Positions 10,960 to 21,383 of a stretch of 64,000 bases of DNA are shown piece by piece. A program made the position numbers and the translations under genes. Below the pieces are notes generated by a model that saw only the letters and a list, made by a program, of their open reading frames with translations, did not search any database and was not told the DNA's origin. Positions within the stretch are counted from its first letter, which is position 1. Each line of letters starts with the position of its first letter. Source of the DNA: Adenophora triphylla var. japonica (lineage: Eukaryota; Streptophyta; Magnoliopsida; Asterales; Campanulaceae); assembly GCA_022495995.1 (NCBI GenBank), contig JAFEMH010001362.1, positions 422,349 through 486,348 on the forward strand, given 5' to 3'.

Positions 10960-12713
10960 TGTAACGATGTGTTGCCTTTTCGCGGGAAAAATTCGATTTT
11001 GCGTTTCTTTGAAAAACCAAATAAAACCGGAAAAACGGAAGTCGCCACGCCATTTTAATTTTGAAGGGCCAAAACTTTGAAAAAGCCCGAGATCAGAGAT
11101 TTAGGTTCGGAGGTCATGTTACGCGTCGGGAAGGACGTTAGTGTGCACCCGACGCGCCTCGTAAAACGAGTCTTCCAAGCTGAAAATCATTTGAGTGTGT
11201 GTGTGTGTGTGTGTTTTGGCCAAAATAAGTTGAAACTGGAAAAAGTAAAAATTGGGATGTCTTTTTAAGACTTTAAACTGATCCCATGATTTTTTGGAGA
11301 ATTTTTGGTTTGAGATTTGGTACTCAAAAAACCTTTTGAAGTTGAGAAGTCACTTCTGCCAGAAGAAAATGGCAGCAGACACCTGATTTTGAAATGGATT
11401 CAAGGGTCCTAAAACTTCATAATCTGGATGAACTCAGAGAATGAAAGTTTCTCTAGACTCCTTGAATAAACTTTGTGTGAAAGAAATTTCCATTTTGGAG
11501 AAGATTTGAGGGGTCAAAACCTTCTGGAAACCTCAGATATGAGATCTGGATTCCCAGAAGCTGATGAACTAGCCTCTGAAAGAAAAATTGAAAAGAGGAG
11601 TTTTACTCACCCAAAAAATAAGGTAAAAATATGTCTGGAAAGCTCTGGATGTTGGCTACAAAAAGTGTTTTGTAGTCAACACCAAATTCCAAGTTCATCT
11701 GTGTCCAAAAATTAAGACCATGGACTGAGGTCTGAGAAAATTGCTACTGGACAGCAACTTCTCAAGAAAGAAAATATGATTTTAAGGGGTTTTGCATCCA
11801 TGCTTGTCCCCATTTCCCTAGGTTTTGGTTAGTGATCACTAGACATTTTAGTGGTGAATCAACTATACCAAACCATCCTTGGGGTACATTAGGACTAAGC
11901 ATTTCATTTGCTTGGGGAGGGGGATTTTACCCTTTGAAATCAAGATTTAGTGCTTGAAAATGGTTTTTTAGGGTTTTGAAAGTGCATTTTTGCAAGTAAG
12001 AAAGAAAAGCTTTGAAAATAATGTTGATCTTTGTAGAAGATCATCCATGGAGATGGTCTTCCATGGTGATTTTCTTAGATCTAGAGAAAAAAGATGAAAG
12101 AACTACATTTTGTAGTTTGAAGATGCATGCATGGATGAGATTTAGGGTTAGGAAGAAGAGGGTTTACCAATCTTCCTTGTGTTCTTGAGTGTTTGGCTTG
12201 AGTGTATGAGTGTTTAGGGCTTGAATATGAGAGTGAGTGGATGAGTATGAGTTGGGAAAGATTGGAGAGAAAAAGGTGACAATTCTTGAGAATTCTCACT
12301 GTTTTCTCTCTATATTTCGCCAGAACTTCGTTGCAATTGTGTTCTTCTTCCTTATTTTTGTGACTGGAGGGCTCAATTTATAGCCCTCCTGAGATGACAA
12401 TCCCATCCGCGCGGACAAGTCCAGGCAGCGTGCACTGTTCATTAAATGCAGCTTCAGCTTTGGACAAGAAGAATAATCTTTTTCAAAATTCAAATTAACA
12501 GCCAGTTTTTGTGTTTCCAGCCATTTCTATTTATGGTTTTCTTCTTTTGTTTTGCCTTTTGAGATTCTTTTTAAGGTTTAACCTTAAATAACAATGCCCA
12601 TTTTACCCTCACTTTGTTAGAAATGTTAGGATAGTTAGGAATTGTTAGAAATGTTATAACTTTCGTTAATTTTCTAACGAAAATTCTAACAAGCTCAAAT
12701 TGGAGCACTTACA
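10960..12713 (-). repeat. 5' LTR of copy 1 (Ogre-like family)
   Basis: A 1.75-kb LTR starts TGTAAGTGCTCC at 12713 and ends CATCGTTACA at 10960. It contains the family's (GT)n tract (11193-11212), the paired TTCGTTAG/CTAACGAAA arms near its start, and a TATA box. It matches the LTRs at 30232-31965, 32563-34348, 46621-47956 and 48519-50256. Many short frames across it are noncoding. Confidence 0.85.
12367..12416 (-). promoter_or_regulatory. Core promoter of the Ogre-like LTR (copy 1)
   Basis: On the minus strand a CCGCGCGG palindrome (12404-12416) is followed 15 bases later by GAGGGCTATAAATTGAGCCC (from 12388). There the TATA box sits in the loop of a 7-bp inverted repeat GAGGGCT/AGCCCTC. The same layout is found at 30528-30577 and in the other LTR copies. 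Confidence 0.6.
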
Positions 12714-12944
12714 GGTTGCGAACCATGTACTGCTCCTCCCTTAGCTCCCAGAAACTTTGACGTGGTTCTCCAAGAGATTGACGATGCAGAGGACATGGAG
12801 GAGGATGATCTGGCTTTTGAGGATGATACCCCCAAACATGGCTTCTCTGATTCGGGTAAACTCATAGGCCCCCAGCAACAAGAAGAAGAGGGAGAGGGTC
12901 GAGCTGCCACTAGCGGTCGAGCTGACGCTGGTCAAGACTCTTGA
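12714..12944 (+). CDS. C-terminal tail of an antisense ORF of element B, truncated by copy 1
   Basis: The plus strand is open from the insertion junction (12714) to the stop at 12942-12944, about 76 codons. The tail is strongly acidic (IDDAEDMEEDDLAFEDD near 12775-12830, then QQQEEEGEGR). It has no domain I recognise. Its place, antisense and downstream of pol, fits the additional ORFs of Tat elements, and the missing N-terminal part would lie beyond copy 1. A chance ORF is possible, but the open frame running exactly to the junction supports a real, interrupted gene. Confidence 0.45.
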   Translation, partial: GCEPCTAPPLAPRNFDVVLQEIDDAEDMEEDDLAFEDDTPKHGFSDSGKLIGPQQQEEEGEGRAATSGRADAGQDS

Positions 12945-13263
12945 TTTTGTTTTGAATGATGTTGTAACGAACAAGTTCCAAACAATTTTTTGCTTTTGTT
13001 TTATGTATGTGTGGATGCCTTGGCCCAGCTTTTTGGGAGGCATACTAACTCGTAACTTTTATTTGCTCAAGTCCTGGCCCGCTTTGGGGGACTTAGTCCT
13101 ATTGAATCACAACTGACTTTTGCTTGAATCTGTTTTGCTTTGATCCAACTATTTGTCTTGAATGTCGAGCTAGATTTTAATAGGACAGATGAGTCTCTAT
13201 AGGCCTTTATTCGGACTGATTTTTTGATAATTCAATCGACCTTGGACTTGTATAATTTCTGCA
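12945..13263. other. Noncoding stretch of element B
   Basis: A 320-base, moderately AT-rich region between the antisense ORF tail and the repeat array. I see nothing specific in it. Confidence 0.4.
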
Positions 13264-13683
13264 AACGAGATTGACTAAGAGTCAAACCTATTTAAGAGAG
13301 CGAAGCTGACCAAAGGTCGAGCTTGTCAGCATGAGGTCGACCTATATTTCAGACCTGTTAAATGAACGAAGCTGACTAAGGGTCAAGCTCGTTAGAGCAA
13401 AGTCGACTAAGAGTCGAACTTGTTGATTGAACGAAGCTGATTAAGAATCGAGCTCGTTAGGACGAGACTGATTAAGAATCGAGTCTGTTAGAACGAAGTC
13501 GACTAAGAGTCGGACTTGTTAATTGAACGAAGCTAATTAAGAATCGAGCTTGTTAGGACGAGACTGATTAAGAATCGAGTCTATTAGAACGAAGTCGACT
13601 AAGAGTCGGGCTTGTTGATTGAACGAAGCTGATTAAGAATCGAGCATGTTAGGACGAGACTGATTAAGAATCGAGTCTGTTGA
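13264..13683. repeat. 31-bp subrepeats organised in about 96-bp units (3' region of element B)
   Basis: Related 31-32 bp blocks alternate in a fixed order of three: GAAGCTGATTAAGAATCGAG, then GAGACTGATTAAGAATCGAG, then GAAGTCGACTAAGAGTCGG, each followed by a TTGTT/CTGTT spacer. The last two and a half higher-order units (13425-13683) are very regular, and the part before is more diverged. It lies between pol and the antisense ORF. Confidence 0.8.
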
Positions 13684-13836
13684 AATTAATGTAAAGTGCA
13701 ACATAACGTTGGATTGAATAGAATGGCAACTTTTATTGAAGTAGAAGCTTGCTTACATCAAATGGAGAGCTAGTACTATAACAAACTCAAACTTTGAAAA
13801 CTGCACTAATCTTTGACGGTGAACTAGAAAGTTGAA

Positions 13837-14833
13837 CTAGAAGTAATATTTGATGAGATGAGTAGCATGCCATGGGTGTTTCAATTCTTCACCATCTGGG
13901 TGGGCAATCATGTAAGTTCCCTCTTTGATGATTCGAGTAACAATGTAGGGACCTTCCCAGTTGGGAGATAATTTGTTCTATTGAGTTCTCCTTCCCGTTG
14001 CCTCGATCTTTCTTAGCACGTGGTCGCCTACTTGGAATGATCTCGTCTTCACCTTCTTATCATGGTAACTCTTTGTCCTCTGCTTGTAGTTGGCCATTCG
14101 TAAGTAAGCTGTATCTCGCTTCTCGTCAATCAAATCCAAGTCGATCAACCTGTTGGTGTCGTTCTGCTCTTGCTCAAAGAAGACCACTCTGGCTATAGGA
14201 AATCACAGCTCGGCTGGTGCCATGGCCTCCGACCCATATGTAAGAGCGAATGGGGTTTCCCCCGTAGGCCTCCGAGTGGTTGTGCAAACTGTCCAAAGAG
14301 CAAGGGGGAGTTCGTCCAACCAGTTGCTACGTCGACCAACTAAACCCGTCTTAAGTGAAGATAGGACGAGCTTATTCGCTGCTTCAGCTTGCCCATTGCC
14401 TTGAGGATAGGCAACAGATGATTGCCAATGCTTGATCCCTACTCGATCCATTTCTTCTTCGAAATCCTGGGAGAATTGTAGTCCGTTATCTGAGACGATG
14501 GCTCGAGGGATCCCAAATCGACACCAGATGAAGTCATGAATGAAATTGATGGCATTTTCTTCTGTAATTCTGGCCAAAGGTTTGGCTTCGACCCACTTCA
14601 TGAAGTAATTAATAGCCACAATCACGTACTTACAGTTTCCACGGGCGGGAGGGAAGGGTCCAATTAGATCGACGCCCCACATGTCAAATGGCCAAGCAGC
14701 GATCACTGGAGTTTGCTCCGTCGTAGGTAGATGAGGTAGGTTAGCAAACCTTTGACACTGGTCACATTGCTGAACAAAGTCGTAAGTGTCAGCTCTCATG
14801 TGTGGCTAGTAATAACCCAACATAATCAGCTTG
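13837..14833 (-). pseudogene. Integrase of element B
   Basis: The main frame (14203-14799) carries the second half of the zinc module (CDQCQRFANL, residues 13-22) and the catalytic triad: WGVDLIGPFP (Asp), VSDNGLQFSQDF (Asp) and GNGQAEAANK (Glu), then TPFALTYGSEAMAP. After a frame change at about 14200 come MANYKQRTKSYHDKKV and FQVGDHVLRK (13978-14187), an in-frame TAG at 13978-13980, and the chromodomain-less end NWEGPYIVTRI to HLIKYYF near 13837. The H-H half of the zinc module is at the end of the upstream frame (14834-15553). It inserts element cDNA; all three catalytic residues are kept. Confidence 0.85.
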
Positions 14834-15553
14834 TCAGCCAAGGTTCTGGCCCCCCGGGTGTCCACCACAAACCCCGCTATGTACCTCGTGCATTAACTGA
14901 GTGATCTCTTGGGGGTGAATGCACTTCAACAATGGCCTAGTGTACGATCTCCTAAATAGCATGTCTCCTTGAATAACATATCTCAGAGCCTTCATTTTGA
15001 TAGCTCGAGCTTTCTTCTCGTCCTCAGGGAGCTCGCCTGTCTCTAAGTATGCCTTCATTTCTTCGATCCAACACTTGTCATAAACCCAATTTCTCAAGGG
15101 GTCTTCCACACATTGAATTTTGACCCTTTCATATGCTGTATTCTCGAGGTAGGAGATAGGTTCTTCATGTGGCTCGTCTGTAGTAGCCAATTTCGAGAGC
15201 AGGTCGGCCAATTCATTATCTTCTCGACCAATCCTCTGAATTTCCCAAAACTCTAAGTCCTTTATCAATTCCTTTACCAGGTCGCAGTATTTGATCAAAG
15301 TAGAGTTCAGCACCTCGTACTCCCCTCGGACCTGGTTGACTATCAGCTGGGAATCACAATATGCTATGATTTTGGTCGCCCCAAAGCATTTGGCGTACTC
15401 GATGGATGCAACCAAAGCTTCATACTCTGCCTGGTTATTGGAGGCCTCAAACTTAAACCTCAATGCTTCCTCATAGACCGTCCCAGATTCTGGCTCGATC
15501 AATACTATCCCAGCTCCACTGACGTTCCTTGTTGCTGACCCGTCCGAGTACAC
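14834..15553 (-). CDS. RNase H and integrase zinc-finger start, element B
   Basis: An open frame of 239 codons holds a complete RNase H with its acidic residues: MYSDGSATRN (Asp, residue 4), NNQAEYEALV (Glu, about 44), IAYCDSQLIVNQV (Asp, about 67) and ELADLLSKLA (Asp, about 117). A linker follows, ending in HEVHSGVCGGHPGG, the paired His of the integrase HHCC module. It is part of the Gag-Pol polyprotein, so the Met is not a true start. It is followed at about 14830 by a break before the integrase frame. Confidence 0.85.
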   Translation of the reverse strand: MYSDGSATRNVSGAGIVLIEPESGTVYEEALRFKFEASNNQAEYEALVASIEYAKCFGATKIIAYCDSQLIVNQVRGEYEVLNSTLIKYCDLVKELIKDLEFWEIQRIGREDNELADLLSKLATTDEPHEEPISYLENTAYERVKIQCVEDPLRNWVYDKCWIEEMKAYLETGELPEDEKKARAIKMKALRYVIQGDMLFRRSYTRPLLKCIHPQEITQLMHEVHSGVCGGHPGGQNLG

Positions 15554-16264
15554 CTTCCAGCAATCGTCGGGTAGGCTAGTAACGGGCTGGGACTCATGCT
15601 ATTTTCCCTTAGCTTTCTCCTTCTGAACTCGCACCTCACTATCTTCCTTGGTGAACGTCAGCTCGACCAAGAAATCTGCCAAGGCTTGAGCCTTCAACGC
15701 CTTTCGAGGTCGATACTCGATGTCGAATTCTGTGAGAGCAATTGACCAATTGAGTAAACGACCCGAACTCTCCGGCTTGTGTAGAATCTTTCTCAAGGGA
15801 GAATTTGTGAGCACAACAATAGGGTGAGCTAAGAAGTAAGCTCGTAGCTTCCTTGAGGCCACGACTAAGGCATATGCGACCTTTTCTTGCATTGTAATAC
15901 CTGCCTTCAACGTCGGATAGAGCCTTGCTGACATAATACACGGGCTTCTGAAGCCCATCTTCCTCTCGAACTAGGACTGCTGCAACTGATTGATCACCCA
16001 CAGACAGATATACAAACAAAGTCTCGCCAATAGTCGGGCTGCTCAATAGAGGTGGAGTAGCTAGATACTCCATGAGCTGTTGGAACGACGAATGACATTC
16101 GGTCGTCCATCCAAAATTTTCGTCCCCCTCAAAGATTTGAAAAATGGGAGAGATCTTTCCGCTGACTTGGCTATAAAGCGACCTAGGGCTGCCACCCTAC
16201 CATTAAGTCGCTACATCTCTTTTATATTTGTTGGCTACTGCATGTTGATCAGAGCCTTTATCTT
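15554..16264 (-). pseudogene. RT connection/tether region of element B
   Basis: Two overlapping frames (15639-16073 and 15599-15958) together carry the block after RT: YLATPPLLSSP, ETLFVYLSVGDQSVAAVLV, KPVYYVSKALSDVEGRY, then YALVVASRKLRAYFLAHPI, PLRKILHKPESSGRLLNWSI and TEFDIEYRPRKALKAQALAD. Upstream the canonical RLNGRVAAL block holds TAG stops at 16235-16237 and 16211-16213. At the latter B' has CGG and the family consensus residue is Gln, so the ancestral codon was CAG. One frameshift is needed near 15930. Confidence 0.8.
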
Positions 16265-17968
16265 TTATGGATTGGCTTCAATACCTCGCTGGGACACCAT
16301 AAAGCCAAGAAAATTTCCCGCTGCTACTCCAAATACACATTTGCTCGGGTTGAGCTTCATGTCATTTGCTCGTAAATTGGCGAACGTTTCCTTTAGGTCG
16401 ACCACGTGACGTCCGCCCTTTGTTTTGATGACCATATCGTCGACGTAGGCCTCCATGTTTCGGCCAATTTGTGAAGCAAAGACCTTGTTGACCATACGTT
16501 GATAGGTCGCTCCTGCATTCTTTAACCCGAACGGCATCATGTTGTAGCAATAAATACCCCCAGCAGCTTGAAAAGCCGTCTTGACAATATCATCTTCATG
16601 CATTTTGATCTGATGATAACCTGAATAGGCATCGAGAAAGCTGAGTGTGGAATGTCCAGCAATAGAATCAAAGAGCTTGTCAATCCTAGGTAGAGGATAG
16701 TTGTCTTTTGGGCAAGCAAGGTTAAGATTGGTGAAGTCGACACACATTCTCCACTTGTCGTTGGATTTCTTCACCATGACCACATTAACTAGCCAGGTGG
16801 TGTGAGTAGCTTCCTTTATGATACATGCACTTAAGAGTTTTTGTACCTCGAGTTTGATTGCTTCCTCCTTGTCACGAGCAAAGCTTCTCAGCTTCTGAGG
16901 TTTGGGTTTTATGGTCGGGTTGACCTCCAGCCTGTGAACAACGTCCTCTTCCTTGATCCCCTTCATTTCTTCTACTCGCCATGCAAAGACGTCATTGTTT
17001 TCCTTTAGTAGCTCGATGATCTCTGCTCTTTCCTCGGCTGATAGTTGCTTTCCAATCTGAATCTTTTGCTCAGGATAAGAAGGATTTGTGATCACTGATT
17101 CCAGCTCGTCCACAGCCTCTAGCTCTGGACCATCTCTGAATTGTAGGGCCTCAACAATGATCTCTCGAACCCTCTGTCTTTCTTTGGCCCCCAAGTGTGG
17201 AGCTTCCTCGACGATCATGTTATCTAGCTTGTCTGCGATCTCACTGGTGGTAGCCCCCGAGTTATTGTCGACTTGGAGGCATAGCTCGCCTATGAAGACT
17301 TGGTCGACCATAACTGTATCTGGATCGACCATGGTGACTTCAGAGTGACGTGTCGACTCAGTCATGACCTCGTCATGTGAGCGATAGGTCGACTCTTCCA
17401 CGCTGGTGATTGTAGATAGTCTAGAAGTTGTGGTGACCGATTTTGACATCTTCAAATACCCCTCAGCAGTTTCAATCTCCAATTCCCTCTTCTTCCTAGT
17501 TCGTAGGACATGGTCAAGATATTCTCGAGCTGTGCTTTGTACACAGCCGACTCCAACTAGCGTCGGGAACTTAACTCGCTGATGGGGGATCGAGGCCACC
17601 ATTCCAAGTGCGACCTGACCAGGGATACCAAGAATTGCAGCATAATCACTATTCACATCAATGACAATAAATTTTACCTTGGAGATGACTCTGTAGGGGT
17701 GCTGGCCTATGTCGACATCCAGTTCAATCTGTCCTTTGGCATCGACCCGGTGGTTGGTGAAGCTCTTCAATCTGCCATCATATCGCTCGAGCTGCTCGTT
17801 TGAGAGTTCCATCTCCTGGAATGTTTTGTAAAACAAAATATCTTTGCAGGCCCCCGTGTCTATCAAGAGTCTGCTCGTCGTACACCCATCTATTAATCCT
17901 GGGATAACGAGAACCTGCTCTCTAGCTGCTACATTGGTTGCCAGCTCGTCCGGATAGAAACTAATCAT
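16265..17968 (-). CDS. Protease and reverse transcriptase of element B
   Basis: The longest open frame of the window (567 codons). Residues 20-110 are an aspartic protease: SRLLIDTGACKDILF with the catalytic Asp at residue 37, FTNHRVDAKGQIELDVDIG, and YAAILGIP. A variable linker follows, then RT from about residue 330: NDVFAWRVEEMKGI, KLRSFARDKEEAIKLEVQKL, WRMCVDFTNLNLACPKDNYP, FLDAYSGYHQIKM, TAFQAAGGIYCYNMMPFGLK and the YVDD box (codons at 16436-16447), then NPSKCVFGV and FLGFMVSQRGIEANP. It ends at TAA 16265-16267, where other copies have Glu or Lys. The Met is internal: gag runs into it in another frame because of a one-base deletion near 18030. Confidence 0.9.
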   Translation of the reverse strand: MISFYPDELATNVAAREQVLVIPGLIDGCTTSRLLIDTGACKDILFYKTFQEMELSNEQLERYDGRLKSFTNHRVDAKGQIELDVDIGQHPYRVISKVKFIVIDVNSDYAAILGIPGQVALGMVASIPHQRVKFPTLVGVGCVQSTAREYLDHVLRTRKKRELEIETAEGYLKMSKSVTTTSRLSTITSVEESTYRSHDEVMTESTRHSEVTMVDPDTVMVDQVFIGELCLQVDNNSGATTSEIADKLDNMIVEEAPHLGAKERQRVREIIVEALQFRDGPELEAVDELESVITNPSYPEQKIQIGKQLSAEERAEIIELLKENNDVFAWRVEEMKGIKEEDVVHRLEVNPTIKPKPQKLRSFARDKEEAIKLEVQKLLSACIIKEATHTTWLVNVVMVKKSNDKWRMCVDFTNLNLACPKDNYPLPRIDKLFDSIAGHSTLSFLDAYSGYHQIKMHEDDIVKTAFQAAGGIYCYNMMPFGLKNAGATYQRMVNKVFASQIGRNMEAYVDDMVIKTKGGRHVVDLKETFANLRANDMKLNPSKCVFGVAAGNFLGFMVSQRGIEANP

Positions 17969-20015
17969 CTCGTCTTTGATATAGCTTCTAGGGGGTACAT
18001 GAGGCGCCTTGCTGAGTTGGAATATCTTGTGTTGATGACAATATTACTAGCTTGCTCCGTAATAACGCCCAAGTTCAACCTAGGCTGCCTCAGCTCTGGA
18101 TGTCCACCCGCAACTCGCTCACCACCACCTGCTTGAGGTCTCTTCACATATGCGTCGAGCCTTCCCTGGGCGACCCACCTCTGAATGATACGCTTCAGGC
18201 TCATACAATCCTCTGTAGTATGGCCCGTATCTTTGTGATACTCGCAGTATTTGCTGTTATCCCTTCTGAACTTATTTGCTGGGTTCATAGGGGCAGGTGG
18301 GCCTAGCTCGACCGTATTCATTATCTCAGTTCAACTCACTGTTAAGGGAGTGAAAGCTTCAAGCACTTTCTCAGTCGCCCTAGTTCTATTCTTGCCATTT
18401 TTGTTGTTTCCCCCATTCTTGGTTGTGTCCTTCTTATCAGCATCAGCGACCTCAGCCTTGGGGCCTTTCCCCTTTTTATTTTCTTTTCTTTCCTCGGCCA
18501 ATGCCACATTATAGGCCTTCTCGAACAACTCTTGTCGAGTAGTCGCGCTCGAACCGTCGCCCGTAGTCCATATCCGCAGAAGCAATTCCATTCCTTAAAC
18601 AATTGATCACCCCTCTATCCGTGAGGTCCTCCTCGATCTTGTCGACCATCTCCTTGAATTTGGTATAGTAGCTCCGAGCTTTGGTTCTTTCCCTGTACCA
18701 GATTATTCAAGTCGGTGACTGTCGTCTTCCGAGCTCCAACAGTCGAGAAGCGATCCAAAAATTTCTTTCTCATGTAGGTCCAAGTTGAGATGCAACCTGG
18801 CGCCAAGCCATTGAACCAAGTGAGGGCTGCCCCAGTGAGTGTGCTTGTAAGTGCCTTGCACATCAAGTCGTCCTCATTGGAGACAAAGCACATGGTAGCC
18901 TCCAAGTGTTGTATATGGCTTTTGGCGTTGGTTGCACCCGAATATTTTTCTAGGACGGGTAGCCTGAAGCCTGGGGGAGGTCGACGGTCGAGCAACTCCT
19001 TGGCCAAGGGTCGAAGGGCAAAACCATCTCGTTCGTCCTTTCTAACATCCTCTTTCTTATCAGCTTCCCACTATTCAATTTTTTTCTTCCACAATAGCCA
19101 TTCCCTGGCATCTGGTCGGTCGTCCCTAGCTTGGGGGATATCGTTGGATCTTTGCCTTTCACTCCTAGGAGGAGTTATATGTCTGCTCCTTCTATCCATA
19201 TGAGATGGCGACCTTACTGACTGAACTGGCGACCTACGCCTTTCCTCTCTAACTGGCGACCTGCGCCTGTCATCTCTGACTGGCGACCTGCGCCTATCAT
19301 CTCTAACCTGCGACCTGCGCCTATTTTCTCCAACCGGCGACCTGCGCCTATCTCCTCTGTGGAACTGCGACCTTTGCGTCCTGGCAGGCGATCCACGCAA
19401 GCTTCGACTGGCCTCTAGCTATCGTCTTAGATCTGACTGGGCTTCCTGCTCTCTATTCCTGTTGAGGCTGGCCGTCAGATCGTCACTTGGAACATGAATA
19501 GGGGATTGAGCCCGTTGCACTATCCTGCGCTCGACATTCTGTCCCATGGCTTCATCCTGCCTAGCACTTCTCACGGGCTGCCTGTTAGAAATTTGGGAGG
19601 GGGCTGCCCTTTCTGACCTTCTATCAGCCTGCTCCGACTCCTCCTCCATTGCTATCAGCTCTGCTAGAATTTGAGCTCTCTCCAACAGCATCTCCTTTTT
19701 GCTTAAGGGATTGGTTGAGGGACCAACCTTGTCGCCTACAGCCATCCGACCCGTTTGATGCTTTGGAGGAGGTCGTGCTTCCTTCCTATCCATAGGCCGT
19801 TTGTCCCTTCTACCATCTCGCAATCCTCTGCCATCGGCGACACTATTAGATCGAGTTGCCCTAGTGTGATGACGAGGCGAAGGAGGAGGAGGCAAATTGA
19901 CATTGCGGTCTCCAGCATTGGTATTAGCGTTAGCATTAACATTAGTGTTGGCATTGGTATTCCCCCCAATGGGTTCATCCGAAGCGTCAGAAACATGTCC
20001 GTCTGCGATCACCAT
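17969..20015 (-). pseudogene. Gag of element B
   Basis: The ATG at 20013-20015 lies 40 bases after the PBS and is kept in B' (60172). In order: an Asn/Ala-rich N-terminus; a basic linker; Arg-rich tandem RRRSPVRDD-like repeats (about 19230-19390); the retrotransposon gag domain (GFRLPVLEKYSGATNAKSH, LTSTLTGAALTWFNGLAPG, 18615-19007); a Lys-rich stretch; and the zinc knuckle-like YCEYHKDTGHTTEDC (near 18225). The frame is continuous except for single stops at 19419-19421 (TAG), 19071-19073 (TAG) and 18331-18333 (TGA), and frameshifts near 18690, 18550 and 18030. At 19071 B' has CAG and at 18331 CGA, so these look like C-to-T changes. Gag forms the particle and packages RNA. Confidence 0.85.
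19230..19390 (-). repeat. 27-bp coding minisatellite (Arg/Ser-rich) in gag of B
   Basis: About six head-to-tail copies of a 27-base unit encode RRRSPVRDD and variants (RENRRRSQV, REERRRSPV). The product resembles the RS/RD repeats of splicing-type SR proteins. B' keeps a decayed version at about 60780-60905. Confidence 0.75.
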
Positions 20016-20056
20016 GGTTGTGGGTTGAAATAACTTTCGAGGTCAATAATGCACGT

Positions 20057-20074
20057 TTCCCGGCAATGGAACCA
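20057..20074 (-). promoter_or_regulatory. Primer-binding site of element B (tRNA-Glu type)
   Basis: The minus strand reads TGGTTCCATTGCCGGGAA three bases after the LTR end. It matches the complement of the plant tRNA-Glu 3' end (TGGTTCCGTTGCCGGGA...) with one difference. The same site is in C at 27512-27529. Confidence 0.8.
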
Positions 20075-20300
20075 AACTGATGCCGCAGGAAATGTGCTTA
20101 TCAATCTTCGTCCACGTGGCAGGACCAATCACTTGACTCCTTGACCTGAAATCAGAACCCACGACTAGCCGGATTTGTCTCTGGCTTAGACCCTCGGGCG
20201 TGAGAGTAAGTATGATATCTCGGAGAGCAAATATTGTAAATGAACAGAGATATTCAAATGACAAAATTGCAGTTACCTTAAAACCGTTGTGGTTGTCCTG

Positions 20301-20309
20301 TATTTATAG
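20301..20309 (-). promoter_or_regulatory. TATA box in LTR B
   Basis: The minus strand reads CTATAAATA about 225 bases before the LTR 3' end. B' has the same box at 59890-59898 and C at 27280-27288, so it is conserved across two families. Confidence 0.5.
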
Positions 20310-21383
20310 TTGTTTGTTGAGTGCGGTATATTTGGTAGGACTACATGAATCCCGTAATATGTGGGACGGTTACGTGTCTGTGGAACGTGTTCGTGAGTGG
20401 CTCCTGATTTGTAGGGAACCAGTTATGGAAAGTGTGGTGCGTACGTCTTACTTCATTAGGTCGACGCTTATTTGGTAGGTCGAGGTCGCCTGTTCAGCTT
20501 AGGTCGACCTGACTGATGGGTAGGGCTGGACCGTACCCGAAATAGAACTCGGATCGTAGAGTCGGACCAAGCTAGGTCGGGACCTCATGGGTCGGACAAT
20601 GAGCTCAGGTCGACTGATCCTATCGATGGGCCTTGGACCTAGTAGTCTTTGGGCTAAACCCACAGTGAGTGTGGTGGCAAAAGTAGATAAACGATTGGGC
20701 TTTACTCGCTGGGCCTAGCTCGTCACTTTTGGTATGTTCAAGACTCATTTTTCAGAGAACCATATAAGATACTAGTAATCTGTAAGGCTTTTGGCTCAAT
20801 ACAGAAGCTATAACTCCAATCTGTGGCCACAGAAGGGGACAGTCACAGGTATAATATAATCCGATCACCTTATAGAACAATTTCCATAATTGATCTTATT
20901 CCATTATACCCCTAAATATCAGTTGATTGAAACACATTCAAGCACATAATAGATACTTGAAAAGAAATCCACCATAGGGATAACAAACTAACAACATGGT
21001 ATTCATACTCTTGTTCAAACCAATACAATAGTGCAACATATATTTCATACACTATTAGCATCACAAACCATGAATGGATAGCCAAGTAAGGCCACAATGT
21101 ATCACAAACAAGCCTTACATGTTCAATATACAACAATGAGTAACCTCTATAAAGGTTCAAGATTAATTTACCAAGTTTGAATAACTTTGGTTAAGTCCCA
21201 ATCAAGCCTTTCAACCATATTTCGTACAATATTTAAACCTCTTCCTCAAATCCATTTTGACCAAGTAAGACACCATTGGATAGCTAAAGTGTTGTACTTT
21301 AATTATAGTCAAAGAGGGTTTAATTATATACTAGGTAGATTAGGGTTTTAATGCTTGAAAAATGGTTTAAAGGCAACAGGGCA

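Larger units (their letters stand above)
1..12713 (-). mobile_element. Ogre/Tat-like Ty3/gypsy element, copy 1 (3' end outside window)
   Basis: The minus strand reads 5' LTR (10960-12713), degenerate tRNA-Arg PBS, leader, gag remnant, then PR-RT-RNaseH-IN down to about 3500. Two ORFs on the plus strand (1-2855) lie beyond pol, an arrangement known for the Tat/Ogre lineage, where extra ORFs often sit antisense between pol and the 3' LTR. The 3' LTR is off the left end. The element is inserted at 12713/12714 into element B; the candidate target duplication next to the LTR is GGTTG at 12714-12718, and its partner lies outside. Coding parts carry many frameshifts. A relative (copy 2) occupies 32563-46620. 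Confidence 0.85.

Noticed and set aside
20912..21160. 82-codon minus-strand ORF and its mirror at 59036-59233
   Set aside because: Both lie inside LTR B/B', have no motif, and differ at the ends. They are similar only because the LTRs are.
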